64,000 nucleotides of DNA from JBMNTP01 sp050945795 (GCA_050945795.1 JBMNTP010000002.1:81835-145834), one strand, 5' to 3'; counted from the first letter of the stretch, positions 47,063 to 56,282 are shown. Notes: generated by a model not told the origin, from the sequence alone. A program made the numbers and translations.

Positions 47063-49207
47063 ATGAAGCGTATTATCCGGCCGCTTATGGCGTTTATTTT
47101 ATTAATATCTTTTATGCTGGCGGCGGGGTGTGCCGTCGATACCGCCGCGCCTGTTGAGGAGTTTTATTCCAAAATATCCGCCGGTGACTATGCCGGAGCG
47201 TATAATCTTTTAAGCGACGCTTCAAAGGAAAAAATTACATTGGAGGAGTTTTCCTCCCGACACTCAAATATCTTCTCGGCGCTTGAACTTTCTTCCATAA
47301 CAGTAACAAACATAGAGCCGGACGCCTCCTCCCTTACACCGGCATACACATATTCGTTAACATACTCAACCCGTCTTGCCGGCGACATAACGAATAATTA
47401 CAGCGTAAGCGCGGAAACAGCGTCCATATCTTTTCCCGGCTTTACAGCAAAGGAGCCTATAAACTGGTCGCCGTCCATGGTTTTCCCGCAAATGGACTGG
47501 GGCGATACCGTAAGAATATCTAATATATCGGCTCCGCGCGGCGAGATATTCTCTTCAGACGGTAAGCTGCTCGCCGGAAACGGCTATGCCACAACATTTT
47601 ACGCCTCTTTATCAAAAACAGAAAGTGAGGACGCTTTCGCCGACGCGGCTGCCAATCTTTTGGATATGGAAAAGTCTGAAATAATAGAGGCTCTTAACTC
47701 CAAAGCCGCGCAAAGGGACGGCTTCGCTATAATAAAAACGTATCTGCCCAAGCAAACCCCCGAAAACATAGAAGAGGCTTATCTTGAGATACCCGGCGGC
47801 GGCGTAGATAAAACGTATATGACGCCGGTACGAGTATACCCAGAGTATAGTGAAACCGGCCTTCACCTGTCGCATACGCTGGGCTATGTCGGCGCTATAA
47901 CAGAGAAAGAGCTTGAGACATACGGCGAAGATTACGACTCTAGCGACGTGGTGGGAAAGCAGGGCATAGAAGCGGCATACGAAAGCACGCTTAGAGGCAA
48001 AGACGGTTTTGAGGTAAATATCATAAGCCAAGACAACGCAAAAAAGGCTACCCTCTATTCACAGCCGCCGCAGCCGGGGCTTGATGTATGGCTTACCATA
48101 GATTCCTCCTCGCAGCTAAAAGCCGAAAAACTATTGGACGAGCATCTTAAGGAAGGCGAATCCGGCGTTGTAATAGTTATGGACCCGTACTCCGGCTCTA
48201 TTGACGCCATCGCGAGCCACCCTTCTTTTAGTCCGTATCTTTTTTCCAGTCCTATATCGCAATCGGACTGGGAAGAGCTTAACGCGGAGGACGGCGGCAA
48301 GCCGCTATTCAACCGCTCAACGCAAGGATTGTACCCTCCCGGCTCAATAATAAAGCCTTTTACCGCCGCCGCCGCCATAGAAACCGGAACTCTTGGAGCC
48401 GGCTATGTGTTTACCGAGCCGGTTACCGGCAACAAGTGGATACCATCCGGCATAAATTGGGTATACCCGCCTATAACGCGCAAAACTAACAGCGGCTCAC
48501 CGCTCGATATGACGCGGGCGATGGTACACTCTGACAATATATACTTTGCCTTTTGCGCGCTTAAAACGGGCTCTGATAACCTGATTTCCCGCTTCAACAA
48601 CTACGGCTTTGGTGAGGCTGTGCCTTTTGATACCGGCGTAGCGGCTCCGAGCGTTAAGAATGAAGGCACCGAAATGAACCCTAGCCTTCTTGCCGCCTCC
48701 GGATTTGGGCAGGGCGAACTGCTTATAACGCCGCTTCAGATGGCGTCCATGTACAGCGCTATATGCAACGGCGGCACAATAGCCAAGCCGCATGTTGTCG
48801 GCGCTACATATAAAATGCTTGAGCGCGACTATGTTCTTGAAAAAGAAATACTAAGCGAGCCATGGCGCACAAACGTTATTGATCAACAGACCATATACGC
48901 GCTTGCGCCTATGCTTGAAAAAGTTGTTTCAGAAGGCACCGGCTATCTCGTTAACGGCTCCGGCTCAAAAGTGGCGGGAAAAACCGGCACCGCCGAAATA
49001 GGGCATGATAAATCCCGGGAGATTTCATGGTTTGTAGGCTATCACGTTGAACGAGAGGGCCGCAAGCTGGTTTTGGTAATGCTGGATGTGCCGGAAGGCG
49101 AAGGCCGCCCCAAATTTGATATATCTAGGGAGATGTTTAGAAAAAAAGATACCGGAGCTCAAAATAACGGCTCCGATACCCAGACCAGCCCATCCCCGAC
49201 GGACTGA
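47063..49207 (+). CDS. Class B penicillin-binding protein with MecA-type N-terminal domain
   Basis: A 714-aa lipoprotein-like transpeptidase that crosslinks peptidoglycan. N-terminal signal with LAAGC lipobox, NTF2-like MecA_N domain (about 25-140, VEEFYSKISAGDYAGAYNLL), dimerisation domain (about 145-310) and transpeptidase domain (about 340-690) with SxxK at S428 (PGSIIKP), SxN near 490 (HSDN) and KTG near 640 (AGKTGTAEIG). This layout is that of S. aureus PBP2a, enterococcal PBP5 and B. subtilis PbpC, a group often poorly inhibited by beta-lactams. AGGAGG precedes ATG 47063. TATAAT lies at 47016-47021 with TTTACT 17 bases before it. Confidence 0.93.
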   Translation: MKRIIRPLMAFILLISFMLAAGCAVDTAAPVEEFYSKISAGDYAGAYNLLSDASKEKITLEEFSSRHSNIFSALELSSITVTNIEPDASSLTPAYTYSLTYSTRLAGDITNNYSVSAETASISFPGFTAKEPINWSPSMVFPQMDWGDTVRISNISAPRGEIFSSDGKLLAGNGYATTFYASLSKTESEDAFADAAANLLDMEKSEIIEALNSKAAQRDGFAIIKTYLPKQTPENIEEAYLEIPGGGVDKTYMTPVRVYPEYSETGLHLSHTLGYVGAITEKELETYGEDYDSSDVVGKQGIEAAYESTLRGKDGFEVNIISQDNAKKATLYSQPPQPGLDVWLTIDSSSQLKAEKLLDEHLKEGESGVVIVMDPYSGSIDAIASHPSFSPYLFSSPISQSDWEELNAEDGGKPLFNRSTQGLYPPGSIIKPFTAAAAIETGTLGAGYVFTEPVTGNKWIPSGINWVYPPITRKTNSGSPLDMTRAMVHSDNIYFAFCALKTGSDNLISRFNNYGFGEAVPFDTGVAAPSVKNEGTEMNPSLLAASGFGQGELLITPLQMASMYSAICNGGTIAKPHVVGATYKMLERDYVLEKEILSEPWRTNVIDQQTIYALAPMLEKVVSEGTGYLVNGSGSKVAGKTGTAEIGHDKSREISWFVGYHVEREGRKLVLVMLDVPEGEGRPKFDISREMFRKKDTGAQNNGSDTQTSPSPTD

Positions 49208-49222
49208 CGATATCAAAACTCA

Positions 49223-49247
49223 CGCCGCCTTAATGGCGGCGCTTTTT
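49223..49247 (+). terminator. Intrinsic terminator of the PBP gene
   Basis: CGCCGCC-TTAAT-GGCGGCG followed by CTTTTT. Confidence 0.88.
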
Positions 49248-49255
49248 ATTCTCTT

Positions 49256-50020
49256 TTATATTCTAAACAGCTTTTGGCCGTTTTCAAACGTTATAAGCGC
49301 CATCTCCTCCGGCTCAACGCCGCGTAGCTCCGCCATTTTAGTTACAGTATGCGCGACGTTTTTCGGCTCGTTTCTTTTACCCCGCACCGGCTCCGGCGCG
49401 AGATACGGGCAGTCTGTTTCTATTAGCAGCCGCTCGGACGGCAGTCTTGCCGCGGCGTCTTGCAGCTTTACGGCATTTATAAAGGTAAGCGGCCCGGCGA
49501 ACGATATATAATACCCGAGCCGTATGCACTCTACAGCCGTTTCATAGCTGCCGGAAAAGCAATGCATAACTCCGGTCAGCTTGCCGCGAAACGTCCTTAG
49601 TGCGTCGAGCATATCGGCGTGCGCCTCTCTGTCATGCAGTATAACCGGCAGCTTTTTCGAGGCGGCAAGCTCAAGCTGCTCATAAAACACCTTCTTTTGC
49701 ACTTCGCGCGGTGAAAAGTTATGGTGGTAATCAAGGCCTATCTCGCCCACCGCCTTAACCTTGTCGTGCTCTAACAGGCGGGCCAATTCGTCTATATAGC
49801 CGGTTTTCATCTTCTGTGCCTGATGCGGATGCACTCCGGCGGCGGCGTATATCATTGCGTGCTGCTCGGCGTTTTTTATGCATGCCCGGGCGTTTTCCAC
49901 ATCCTCCGCCACATCCATCACAAGTTCTATGCCGTTTTCGCCAAACCCGGCTATTATTTGCTGCCTGTCTTTATCAAACCTTTTGTCAGTAAGATGCGCG
50001 TGCGTATCAAAAAGCCTCAT
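49256..50020 (-). CDS. tatD: TatD-family metal-dependent hydrolase
   Basis: A 254-aa TIM-barrel nuclease. Metal ligands are visible: FDTHAHLTD (HxH), AVGEIGLDYHHNF (Glu), ILHDREAHADML, GVMHCFSGS and LIETDCPYLAP (Asp). TatD proteins act as 3'-5' DNA/RNA exonucleases in repair or RNA turnover. It overlaps metG as TAATG, the same pair as B. subtilis metS-yabD. Confidence 0.95.
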   Translation of the reverse strand: MRLFDTHAHLTDKRFDKDRQQIIAGFGENGIELVMDVAEDVENARACIKNAEQHAMIYAAAGVHPHQAQKMKTGYIDELARLLEHDKVKAVGEIGLDYHHNFSPREVQKKVFYEQLELAASKKLPVILHDREAHADMLDALRTFRGKLTGVMHCFSGSYETAVECIRLGYYISFAGPLTFINAVKLQDAAARLPSERLLIETDCPYLAPEPVRGKRNEPKNVAHTVTKMAELRGVEPEEMALITFENGQKLFRI

Positions 50021-51975
50021 TAGCTCACCCTGCTCCCGTCCGGAAAGTCGCCAAGCGTAGTTAATACCACAAGGTTTTCATCGTTCTCATCTGCTGCCGA
50101 AAGTATCATGCCTTCAGAAAGCTCTCCCCTTATTTTAACCGGCTTAAGGTTAGCAACTACAATAACGTTCTTGCCTATCAGCTTATCCGGCTCGTACCAT
50201 TTCCTTATGCCGGATAAAACGGTGCACACCTCGCCGCCTACGCTTAGCTTGAACTTAAGCAGCTTGTCCGCCTTTTTAACCGGCTCGCACTCCAGCACCT
50301 TCGCAACCCTTATATCGAGCTTTGAAAAATCGCTTATATCAACATATTCCTTCTCTTTTTCTTTCTGCTGTTTCTGCTGCTCAGGCTGCTCGGCGGCGTT
50401 GCACTGCTCCCCGACTTCGGCGGCCAGGCTTTCAAGCTCTTTTTTAACATCCAACCTTGGGAAAAGCGCCGCGCCCTTTTTAACCTTTACGCCGGGCTTA
50501 AGCAGGCCGAATTTATCCGCGTGCTCATGCTCGCACAGCGTTTCTCCTATGCCAAGCTGTGAGCGCATCTCCTTGGCGGTATCGGGCAGGAAGGGGGTAA
50601 TCATTACCGATACTATTCTAAGGCTCTCAGCCAGCGTGTAAAGCACTGTGCCGAGCCTTTCGCGCTGGCTTTCATCACGTCCGAGTATCCATGGCATTGT
50701 GATGTCTATATATTTGTTGCAAGCGCCTACCAGCTTCCATATCTCGCCGAGTGTTTCAGGTATTCTAAGGCTGTCCATATGCTCCTTCGCCGCCTTCCAA
50801 AGGCCTAGTGCGATGCCGCGCACATGCTCGTCATCAGCGTTAAACTCGGCGAAGGCGGGAACGTCACCATCGAAGTACTTTTCTATCATCGCCACAGTTC
50901 TTGACAATAGATTGCCAAGGTCGTTAGCTAAATCGGAGTTTATGCGGTTTAACAGCGCCTCGTTTGAAAACACGCCGTCTGAGCCGAACGGCACCTCGCG
51001 AAGCAAAAAGTAGCGTATAGCGTCCACGCCGTAACGTCGGCACAACACCACCGGATCAACACAGTTCGACTTTGATTTGGACATCTTATCGCCTGCTACG
51101 CCGAGCAGCCAGCCATGCCCAAAAACCTGCCTCGGTATCGGCAAATCGAGCGCCTTTAGCATTATCGGCCATATTATCGTATGAAACCGCACAATTTCCT
51201 TGCCTACAAGATGCAAATCGCACGGCCAATACTTTTTATAGAGGCTGTCATCGTCGCTGCCATAGCCCAGCGCCGTTATATAGTTTGACAGCGCGTCCAC
51301 CCAAACATATATTACATGGTCGGGATCAAAATCCACAGGTATTCCCCATTTAAACGACGTACGGCTTACGCTCAAATCCTCCAGGCCCGGCTCTATAAAG
51401 TTCTTTATCATTTCATTTGCTCTTGAAACAGGCTGTATGAATTCAGGATGCGTTTTTATATGCTCAATAAGCCACGGCGCGTATTTTGACAGCCGGAAGA
51501 AGTAAGATTCCTCTTTTGTCATCTCAACCGGCCTCGCACAATCGGGACACATGCCGTCGTTTAGCTGCGTATCCGTCCAAAAGCTCTCGCAAGGCGTGCA
51601 ATACCAGCCCGAATACTCGCCCTTGTATATATCGCCCTGCTCATAAAGCTGGCGGAATATCTTCTGCACAACTTTGGTATGCCGCGGCTGCGTTGTCCTT
51701 ATAAAGTCGTCATGCGATATATTAAGCAGCTCCCACAATTTCTCTATGCTCTCTACAATCTCATTTACAAACTCTATCGGCTCTTTCCCCGCCTCTTGCG
51801 CCCTGCGCTCTATCTTTTGCCCATGCTCATCTGTGCCGGTAAGAAAATATACGTCATTGCCCTCCAGTCTGCGAAAGCGGGCTATGGCGTCGGCGGCAAC
51901 GGTGCAATAAGCATTGCCTATATGAAGGCTGTTGCTCGGATAGTATATAGGCGTTGTAATGTAGTATTTTCCCAT
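50020..51975 (-). CDS. metG: Methionyl-tRNA synthetase
   Basis: A 651-aa class I synthetase. HIGH-type motif SNSLHIGNAYC, zinc knuckle CTPCESFWTDTQLND followed by CPDC, KMSKS motif in GDKMSKSKSN, anticodon-binding helices, and a C-terminal tRNA-binding OB domain (about 545-651, DISDFSKLDIRVAKVLECEP) after a Q/E/K-rich linker. ATG at 51975 follows GGGAGGAAC and gives the family start GKYYITTPIYY. A T-box leader with an AUG specifier lies upstream, so uncharged tRNA-Met should turn it on. Confidence 0.98.
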   Translation of the reverse strand: MGKYYITTPIYYPSNSLHIGNAYCTVAADAIARFRRLEGNDVYFLTGTDEHGQKIERRAQEAGKEPIEFVNEIVESIEKLWELLNISHDDFIRTTQPRHTKVVQKIFRQLYEQGDIYKGEYSGWYCTPCESFWTDTQLNDGMCPDCARPVEMTKEESYFFRLSKYAPWLIEHIKTHPEFIQPVSRANEMIKNFIEPGLEDLSVSRTSFKWGIPVDFDPDHVIYVWVDALSNYITALGYGSDDDSLYKKYWPCDLHLVGKEIVRFHTIIWPIMLKALDLPIPRQVFGHGWLLGVAGDKMSKSKSNCVDPVVLCRRYGVDAIRYFLLREVPFGSDGVFSNEALLNRINSDLANDLGNLLSRTVAMIEKYFDGDVPAFAEFNADDEHVRGIALGLWKAAKEHMDSLRIPETLGEIWKLVGACNKYIDITMPWILGRDESQRERLGTVLYTLAESLRIVSVMITPFLPDTAKEMRSQLGIGETLCEHEHADKFGLLKPGVKVKKGAALFPRLDVKKELESLAAEVGEQCNAAEQPEQQKQQKEKEKEYVDISDFSKLDIRVAKVLECEPVKKADKLLKFKLSVGGEVCTVLSGIRKWYEPDKLIGKNVIVVANLKPVKIRGELSEGMILSAADENDENLVVLTTLGDFPDGSRVS

Positions 51976-52036
51976 TAATAGTTCCTCCCTGACTAATTGG
52001 CTTTGGTTTTTAAGCGCATTAAAATCCGTAAAATTC

Positions 52037-52275
52037 AAAAAGACACCCCTTGGCAGGGGCGTCTATAAAACGCGGTACCACCCTGATTCCCGGCAAAGCA
52101 CTTGCCGGCTCAGTCTGCGCTGTAACGCGCGCACACGCGCACGCTTGCCATACCGGCTCGCTGTGCGTGGCTCCGGGGCCATATTCCGGCCTCACCATAC
52201 CGCCGCATCACACCATCGCGGCTCTCTGAAGGCGGCTGCGCCGTACTCACCCTTTCACTGCCCTGCGCCTTATAG
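52037..52275 (-). promoter_or_regulatory. T-box riboswitch (methionine) of metG
   Basis: On the minus strand: Stem I with the AG-bulge/loop CAGAGAGCCGCGATGGTGTG, specifier segment GGAATATGGCCCCGGAG with AUG at 52182-52180, the T-box GGGTGGTACCGCG (52083-52071), and a terminator AGACGCCCCT/AGGGGTGTCT (52064-52041) with T-run at 52041-52037. Uncharged tRNA-Met pairing would favour the antiterminator. The 5' limit is approximate, just after the comB stop. Confidence 0.93.
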
Positions 52276-52280
52276 GCGCT

Positions 52281-53003
52281 TTATATCGTTATAAGCCCGT
52301 CCGAATAAACAGGCACCAAATTTATTATATCTTCCTGTAGGCAATAGTCAATATCTTCGTTAAGCCCAAGCTCCATAAGCCTTATATAATGCCTGGCGTA
52401 TTTAACGCCTTCTCTTATGTTGTCGCGGTATTTAAGGTAGAGCATCTCACAGGCAATGCCAAGGTCGTCTGAGTCTATATCAAGATTACCGTTAAGCTGC
52501 CTTATCCTTTGAATTATAGCGCCTACCGCCATAGCATCGTCCATAGAGAATTTTTGCCCCGTTCCGGCGCAAACTATACATAAATCTCTGCCTTCATTTA
52601 TAGCCGCCTGAGCAACGGCAGTAGCATTTATAAAACCGCCGAGCAGCACCTTGTTCGCCGCTCTTGATTTTCTTATAGCCCTTGTACCGTTTGATGTTGT
52701 CATTATTACTGTTTTTCCTTCTACCGCCTCGCGGGTATATTCAAAAGGAGAGTTGCCAAACTCAAAGCCGGTTATTTTGTCGGCGTTGCGCTCCCCGCCC
52801 ATTTTTACCTGATCCGATTTCATAGTCTGGGCGACGTTTAGCGCCTCATCTATTTCATCCGCCGGTATTATCTGCTGGCAGCCGTTATCAAGCGCCGTTA
52901 TTATCGTGCTGGTAGCGCGCAAAACGTCTACTATAATAGCAGTTTTCTCCCTCATATACTTATCAACAACGTGATTATATGCAGCAAACACGTCGATTAA
53001 CAT
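52281..53003 (-). CDS. comB: ComB-family phosphatase (2-phosphosulfolactate phosphatase-like)
   Basis: A 240-aa protein of the ComB family: VDVLRATSTIITALDNG, MGGERNADKITGFEFGNSP, MTTSNGTRAI and CIVCAGTGQKFSMDDA. In methanogens ComB acts in coenzyme M synthesis, removing phosphate from 2-phosphosulfolactate. Some Bacillus use sulfolactate in spores. No comA or comC is here, so the true substrate is unknown. It lies upstream of metG with the T-box in between. RBS GGAGGTAG precedes the ATG. Confidence 0.88.
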   Translation of the reverse strand: MLIDVFAAYNHVVDKYMREKTAIIVDVLRATSTIITALDNGCQQIIPADEIDEALNVAQTMKSDQVKMGGERNADKITGFEFGNSPFEYTREAVEGKTVIMTTSNGTRAIRKSRAANKVLLGGFINATAVAQAAINEGRDLCIVCAGTGQKFSMDDAMAVGAIIQRIRQLNGNLDIDSDDLGIACEMLYLKYRDNIREGVKYARHYIRLMELGLNEDIDYCLQEDIINLVPVYSDGLITI

Positions 53004-53088
53004 ATACTACCTCCAAGTTTAAATGATGTGTCTGCTTATTATAGCACAAAAGCCCGAGCTGATGTATTTTTTATTTGCGCCCCCACCT

Positions 53089-53595
53089 CTATCCAAAGAA
53101 CAACGAGCAAGCCCAAACAGACGCCACAATGCCTCCTAGCGTCGCCGCCAGCGCCGCCGGCACAGTATGCCTTGTGCGCTTTATACCAACATAGCCAAAA
53201 TAAAGCGCGACAGTATAAAAAACAGTCTCGCTTGAGCCGGCTATAACCGACGCCAGCCGCCCAATATGGCTGTCCGCACCGTATTGCGCCATAATATCGG
53301 CAAGCAGGCCTAAAGTGGCGCTGCCGGATATAGGCCGCATAATAACAAGCGGCGTAAGCTCTGCCGGCAGCCCTATAAAAGATAATGCCGGCCCAAGCGC
53401 TCTAGCAATAGCCTCCATAGCGCCGGAGCCGCGCATAACGCCGGCCGCCAGCATTATAGCCGCCATATACGGCAGTATCTTTATAGCAACGCCAAATCCT
53501 TTTCGTGCGCCTTCTATAAAAGCATCATAAACCTTAACGCCTTTTATAAGCCCATACAGTATTACAAACGCCACAACCGCCGCGATAGCTATCAT
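53089..53595 (-). CDS. spmB: Spore maturation protein B
   Basis: A 168-aa membrane protein of the nucleoside-recognition (Gate) fold: AAVVAFVILYGLIKGVKVYDAF, GFGVAIKILPYMAAIMLAAGV, LVIMRPISGSATLG and AGSSETVFYTVALYFGYVG. With SpmA it affects spore core dehydration. ATG at 53595 overlaps the spmA stop (ATGA); a longer upstream frame lies inside spmA and is not real. Confidence 0.95.
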   Translation of the reverse strand: MIAIAAVVAFVILYGLIKGVKVYDAFIEGARKGFGVAIKILPYMAAIMLAAGVMRGSGAMEAIARALGPALSFIGLPAELTPLVIMRPISGSATLGLLADIMAQYGADSHIGRLASVIAGSSETVFYTVALYFGYVGIKRTRHTVPAALAATLGGIVASVWACSLFFG

Positions 53596-54167
53596 GGTCT
53601 TTTCTCCAAAAGCTTCGCCGCCGTTATGCCTATAATCGTTGAAATAGTCGTAGCTATAAGCGCGGGCAGCAGTATATCCGCCGGATTTGCCGCCCCCGCA
53701 GCTGTGCGCAGCGTTATTATCGTTGTAGGCACCAACTGCACCGAGCTGGCGTTTATAACAAGGAACATGCACATGGCGTTTGTAGCGCGCTCCTTGTCGC
53801 GATTAAAGCCTTGCAGCTCTGTCATCGCCTTAAGTCCGGCGGGAGTGGCGGCGTTCCCGAGCCCCATCATGTTGCAGGCAAGATTTGTTGAAACCTCCCT
53901 TAGCGCCACATCGCGGTTTTTAAGCTCCGGAAAAAGCGGCAGCAGCACTCCCCTTAGCGTCCTAGCTAGAGCGTCGGTAAGCCCCGCCCGCCTGGCGATA
54001 TTAAGCACCCCCAGCCACAGCACATATCCCCCCGCCAACGACAACGCCGTTTGCACGGCGCTCGCTCCCGCCGACAGCATAGCGCTTACTCCGCTTTCGA
54101 TCGTTCCCGCCGCCATGGAATATAACAGCGACAATACCATCATGGCCGCCCAGATATAATTAAGCAT
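53592..54167 (-). CDS. spmA: Spore maturation protein A
   Basis: A 191-aa membrane protein: MLNYIWAAMMVLSLLYSMA start, GYVLWLGVLNIARRAGL, NLACNMMGLGNAATPAGLKA and VINASSVQLVPTTIITLR are SpmA blocks. It works with SpmB in lowering spore water content. The pair is a sign that the organism, or its recent ancestor, makes endospores. In B. subtilis spmAB lie elsewhere, with dacB. Confidence 0.95.
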   Translation of the reverse strand: MLNYIWAAMMVLSLLYSMAAGTIESGVSAMLSAGASAVQTALSLAGGYVLWLGVLNIARRAGLTDALARTLRGVLLPLFPELKNRDVALREVSTNLACNMMGLGNAATPAGLKAMTELQGFNRDKERATNAMCMFLVINASSVQLVPTTIITLRTAAGAANPADILLPALIATTISTIIGITAAKLLEKRP

Positions 54168-54246
54168 ACTAAAAAACCCCTGCCATCTCTTTTTGTACTG
54201 TTTATGACGAGCAGCTGCAAAAAATTACATTTACTCTTGAGTCATA

Positions 54247-54276
54247 TTGACACGAGGTTTTTTTAAGTTGTATAAT
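54247..54276 (+). promoter_or_regulatory. Sigma-A promoter of abrB
   Basis: TTGACA at 54247-54252, 18 bases, TATAAT at 54271-54276. The leader to the ATG (about 80 bases) contains complementary pairs ACTGGC/GCCAGT and GGCAAT/ATTGCC, which could be a structured leader or AbrB sites. Confidence 0.72.
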
Positions 54277-54360
54277 ACTGGCAATGCACTTTTGCTAATA
54301 ATGATAGTATCAGCGCGCCAGTAAATTGCCGACTCAGCACGGCGTAAGGAGAAAAATCGC

Positions 54361-54603
54361 ATGAAATCAACAGGTATTGTAAGAAACGTCGACGGGCTCG
54401 GGCGTATAGTCATACCCATAGAGCTGCGGCGTACAATGGGGATCGACATAAAGGACCCTGTGGAAATTTTTGTGGATGGGGAGCAGATTATACTGAAAAA
54501 GTATCAGCCTTCCTGCGTCTTTTGTGACAATGCGGATGATGTAGCCTATTACAAAGGCAAAAACGTATGCCGTCTCTGCCTGAATGATCTTAAAGATTAT
54601 TAA
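54361..54603 (+). CDS. abrB: AbrB-family transition-state regulator
   Basis: An 80-aa DNA-binding protein. The N-terminal SpoVT/AbrB swapped-hairpin domain reads KSTGIVRNVDGLGRIVIPIE and LRRTMGI; the C-terminus has two CxxC pairs (CVFC, CRLC), likely a small zinc knuckle seen in clostridial AbrB proteins. It represses post-exponential and sporulation genes in B. subtilis. The position beside rsmI is conserved with B. subtilis. RBS AAGGAG. Its stop overlaps that of rsmI. Confidence 0.93.
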   Translation: MKSTGIVRNVDGLGRIVIPIELRRTMGIDIKDPVEIFVDGEQIILKKYQPSCVFCDNADDVAYYKGKNVCRLCLNDLKDY

Positions 54604-55436
54604 TCGAGGCGTATATCAAGGGACAAAGCGTAAACTCTGTTTTTTGGAGCATTAAGACTTTCAGAAGCCTGTAAAACGGCTTCTTTTTTATTTGCTCCGT
54701 TCGCCATATATTCTTTTAGCGCCGATTTTATATCCTCGTCGCTCAGTTCCTTCTTCTCATGAACAACGCCTGCTATCACAAGCGCAAATTCGCCCTTCTG
54801 CTCGGCCGAAAACTTTTGTGAAGCCTCTCTCAGGCTGCCCCTGAAAACCTCCTCATACAGCTTCGTAAGCTCTCTAGCGACGCATATACGCCTTTCGCCA
54901 AGCTCGTGCGCCATAAGCTGCAGCGTTTTAGATATCCGCTTTGGGCTTTCAAAAAAGACAACCGCCCGCTCCTCTTGGCGCAGCATTTCTATGAACTTTT
55001 TCTTCTCCTTGTTCTCCCTTGGAAAAAATCCTTCAAACGCAAACCGCGGCGCGTCAATACCGCTTACCGATAGCACCGCCAGCACCGCGCTCGCGCCGGG
55101 CAGCGGCACCACCTCAACCCCCTCCTCTATCGCCCGCTTAACTAAAGCGTCGCCGGGGTCTGATATAAGCGGTGTTCCCGCGTCAGATACCAACGCAATA
55201 TCGGAACCGGAAAGCAGCATATCTATAATGGTGTTTTCCTTTTCCTTGCCGCTGTGCTGATGATAGCTTATTATTTTCTTTTTCGCGCCTATATGGTTCA
55301 TAAGCTGCGCCGTGCGCCGGGTGTCCTCCGCCGCCACAGCGTCAACCTCAGATAATATCCTTTTAACCCTTAATGTAATATCCTCAAGGTTTCCTATAGG
55401 CGTAGCGCAAATATAAAGCTTGCCGCTCACGCTCAT
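54600..55436 (-). CDS. rsmI: 16S rRNA (cytidine(1402)-2'-O)-methyltransferase
   Basis: A 278-aa SAM enzyme of the tetrapyrrole methylase fold: YICATPIGNLEDITLR, VAAEDTRRTAQLMNHIGA, LVSDAGTPLISDPG and PLPGASAVLAVLSVSG. It methylates C1402 in the decoding centre. The start overlaps the trmN6-type gene by 4 bases, the same order as B. subtilis yabB-yabC. Confidence 0.96.
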   Translation of the reverse strand: MSVSGKLYICATPIGNLEDITLRVKRILSEVDAVAAEDTRRTAQLMNHIGAKKKIISYHQHSGKEKENTIIDMLLSGSDIALVSDAGTPLISDPGDALVKRAIEEGVEVVPLPGASAVLAVLSVSGIDAPRFAFEGFFPRENKEKKKFIEMLRQEERAVVFFESPKRISKTLQLMAHELGERRICVARELTKLYEEVFRGSLREASQKFSAEQKGEFALVIAGVVHEKKELSDEDIKSALKEYMANGANKKEAVLQASESLNAPKNRVYALSLDIRLD

Positions 55437-56188
55437 TCCCCCTCCATATGGTATATTGCCCTAAGCTCGGGTGTAAATTCTCCGTCTTCGCCGTAGACTA
55501 TAAGCGGCGGCTCCCATTTAACGCCGCTTCTCCCCTGCTTTACGCCTTCTATAAGCATAAGGTTTGGCGGCTTGCCATAAGACGGCTGCACCATCCTTAT
55601 GCGCTTTGGCTCTATGCCGTAGTCCCGCATGGTATAAAGCAGCTCGGCAAACCTGTCGCTTCTGTGTATCATATACAGGCGGCCTTTGGTTTTCATAAGC
55701 CGCGCCGCGTTCTTAACAACATCCTCAAGCGTGCATAATACCTCATGCCGCGCCGCCGCCAGCGTATGCGATGCGCTTTTAGCTCCATCTCCGGCTTTTT
55801 TATATGGCGGATTGCAAACAACGGCGTGATAAGCGTTTACCTCAAGATAATCCTCCGCCCGCTTTATATCGCCTTCAACGACGCGCACCACGCCGTCAAG
55901 TCCGTTCATACCCACGCTTCTTTTCGCCATATCCGCCATCTGAGGCTGTATCTCCAGTGCGTCTATGCGCGCTGACGGCATTCTACCCGATAGCAATATG
56001 GCTATAATGCCGCTGCCGGTGCCAAGGTCTGCTACGCACTCCCCCCGCCTTATAACGCTAAAGCCCGCCAGTAGTACAGCGTCCATTCCGAACCTGAACG
56101 CGGCGGGGTTTTGTATTATTTTAAGGCCTTTGTATTGAAGGTCGTCTACCCTCTCGCCTTCTTTAAGCCATTTATCCATATTATCCAT
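55433..56188 (-). CDS. tRNA1(Val) (adenine-N6)-methyltransferase-like protein
   Basis: A 251-aa SAM-dependent N6-adenine methyltransferase of the YfiC/TrmN6 (B. subtilis YabB) type: GERVDDLQYKGLKIIQNP, SAM motif VADLGTGSGIIAILLS, and catalytic VVCNPPYKK (NPPY). ATG at 56188 follows GGAGGACGG; the upstream extension to 56287 has no RBS and is proline-rich. RsmI is coupled by a 4-base overlap. Confidence 0.92.
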   Translation of the reverse strand: MDNMDKWLKEGERVDDLQYKGLKIIQNPAAFRFGMDAVLLAGFSVIRRGECVADLGTGSGIIAILLSGRMPSARIDALEIQPQMADMAKRSVGMNGLDGVVRVVEGDIKRAEDYLEVNAYHAVVCNPPYKKAGDGAKSASHTLAAARHEVLCTLEDVVKNAARLMKTKGRLYMIHRSDRFAELLYTMRDYGIEPKRIRMVQPSYGKPPNLMLIEGVKQGRSGVKWEPPLIVYGEDGEFTPELRAIYHMEGE

Positions 56189-56282
56189 AATATGCCGTCC
56201 TCCGTATCCGTCGGGTATATTGTAACATATGGCGCGCGGGGGTGGGGATATTGTGATGCGGGGAGAGAACGTTGGAGGCCCT

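Noticed and set aside
49086..49511. Plus-strand ORF across the PBP terminator
   Set aside because: Overlaps the PBP end, the terminator and tatD; serine-rich shadow.
53596..53772. Longer N-terminus of spmB
   Set aside because: The extension lies within spmA, and the ATGA overlap marks the real start.
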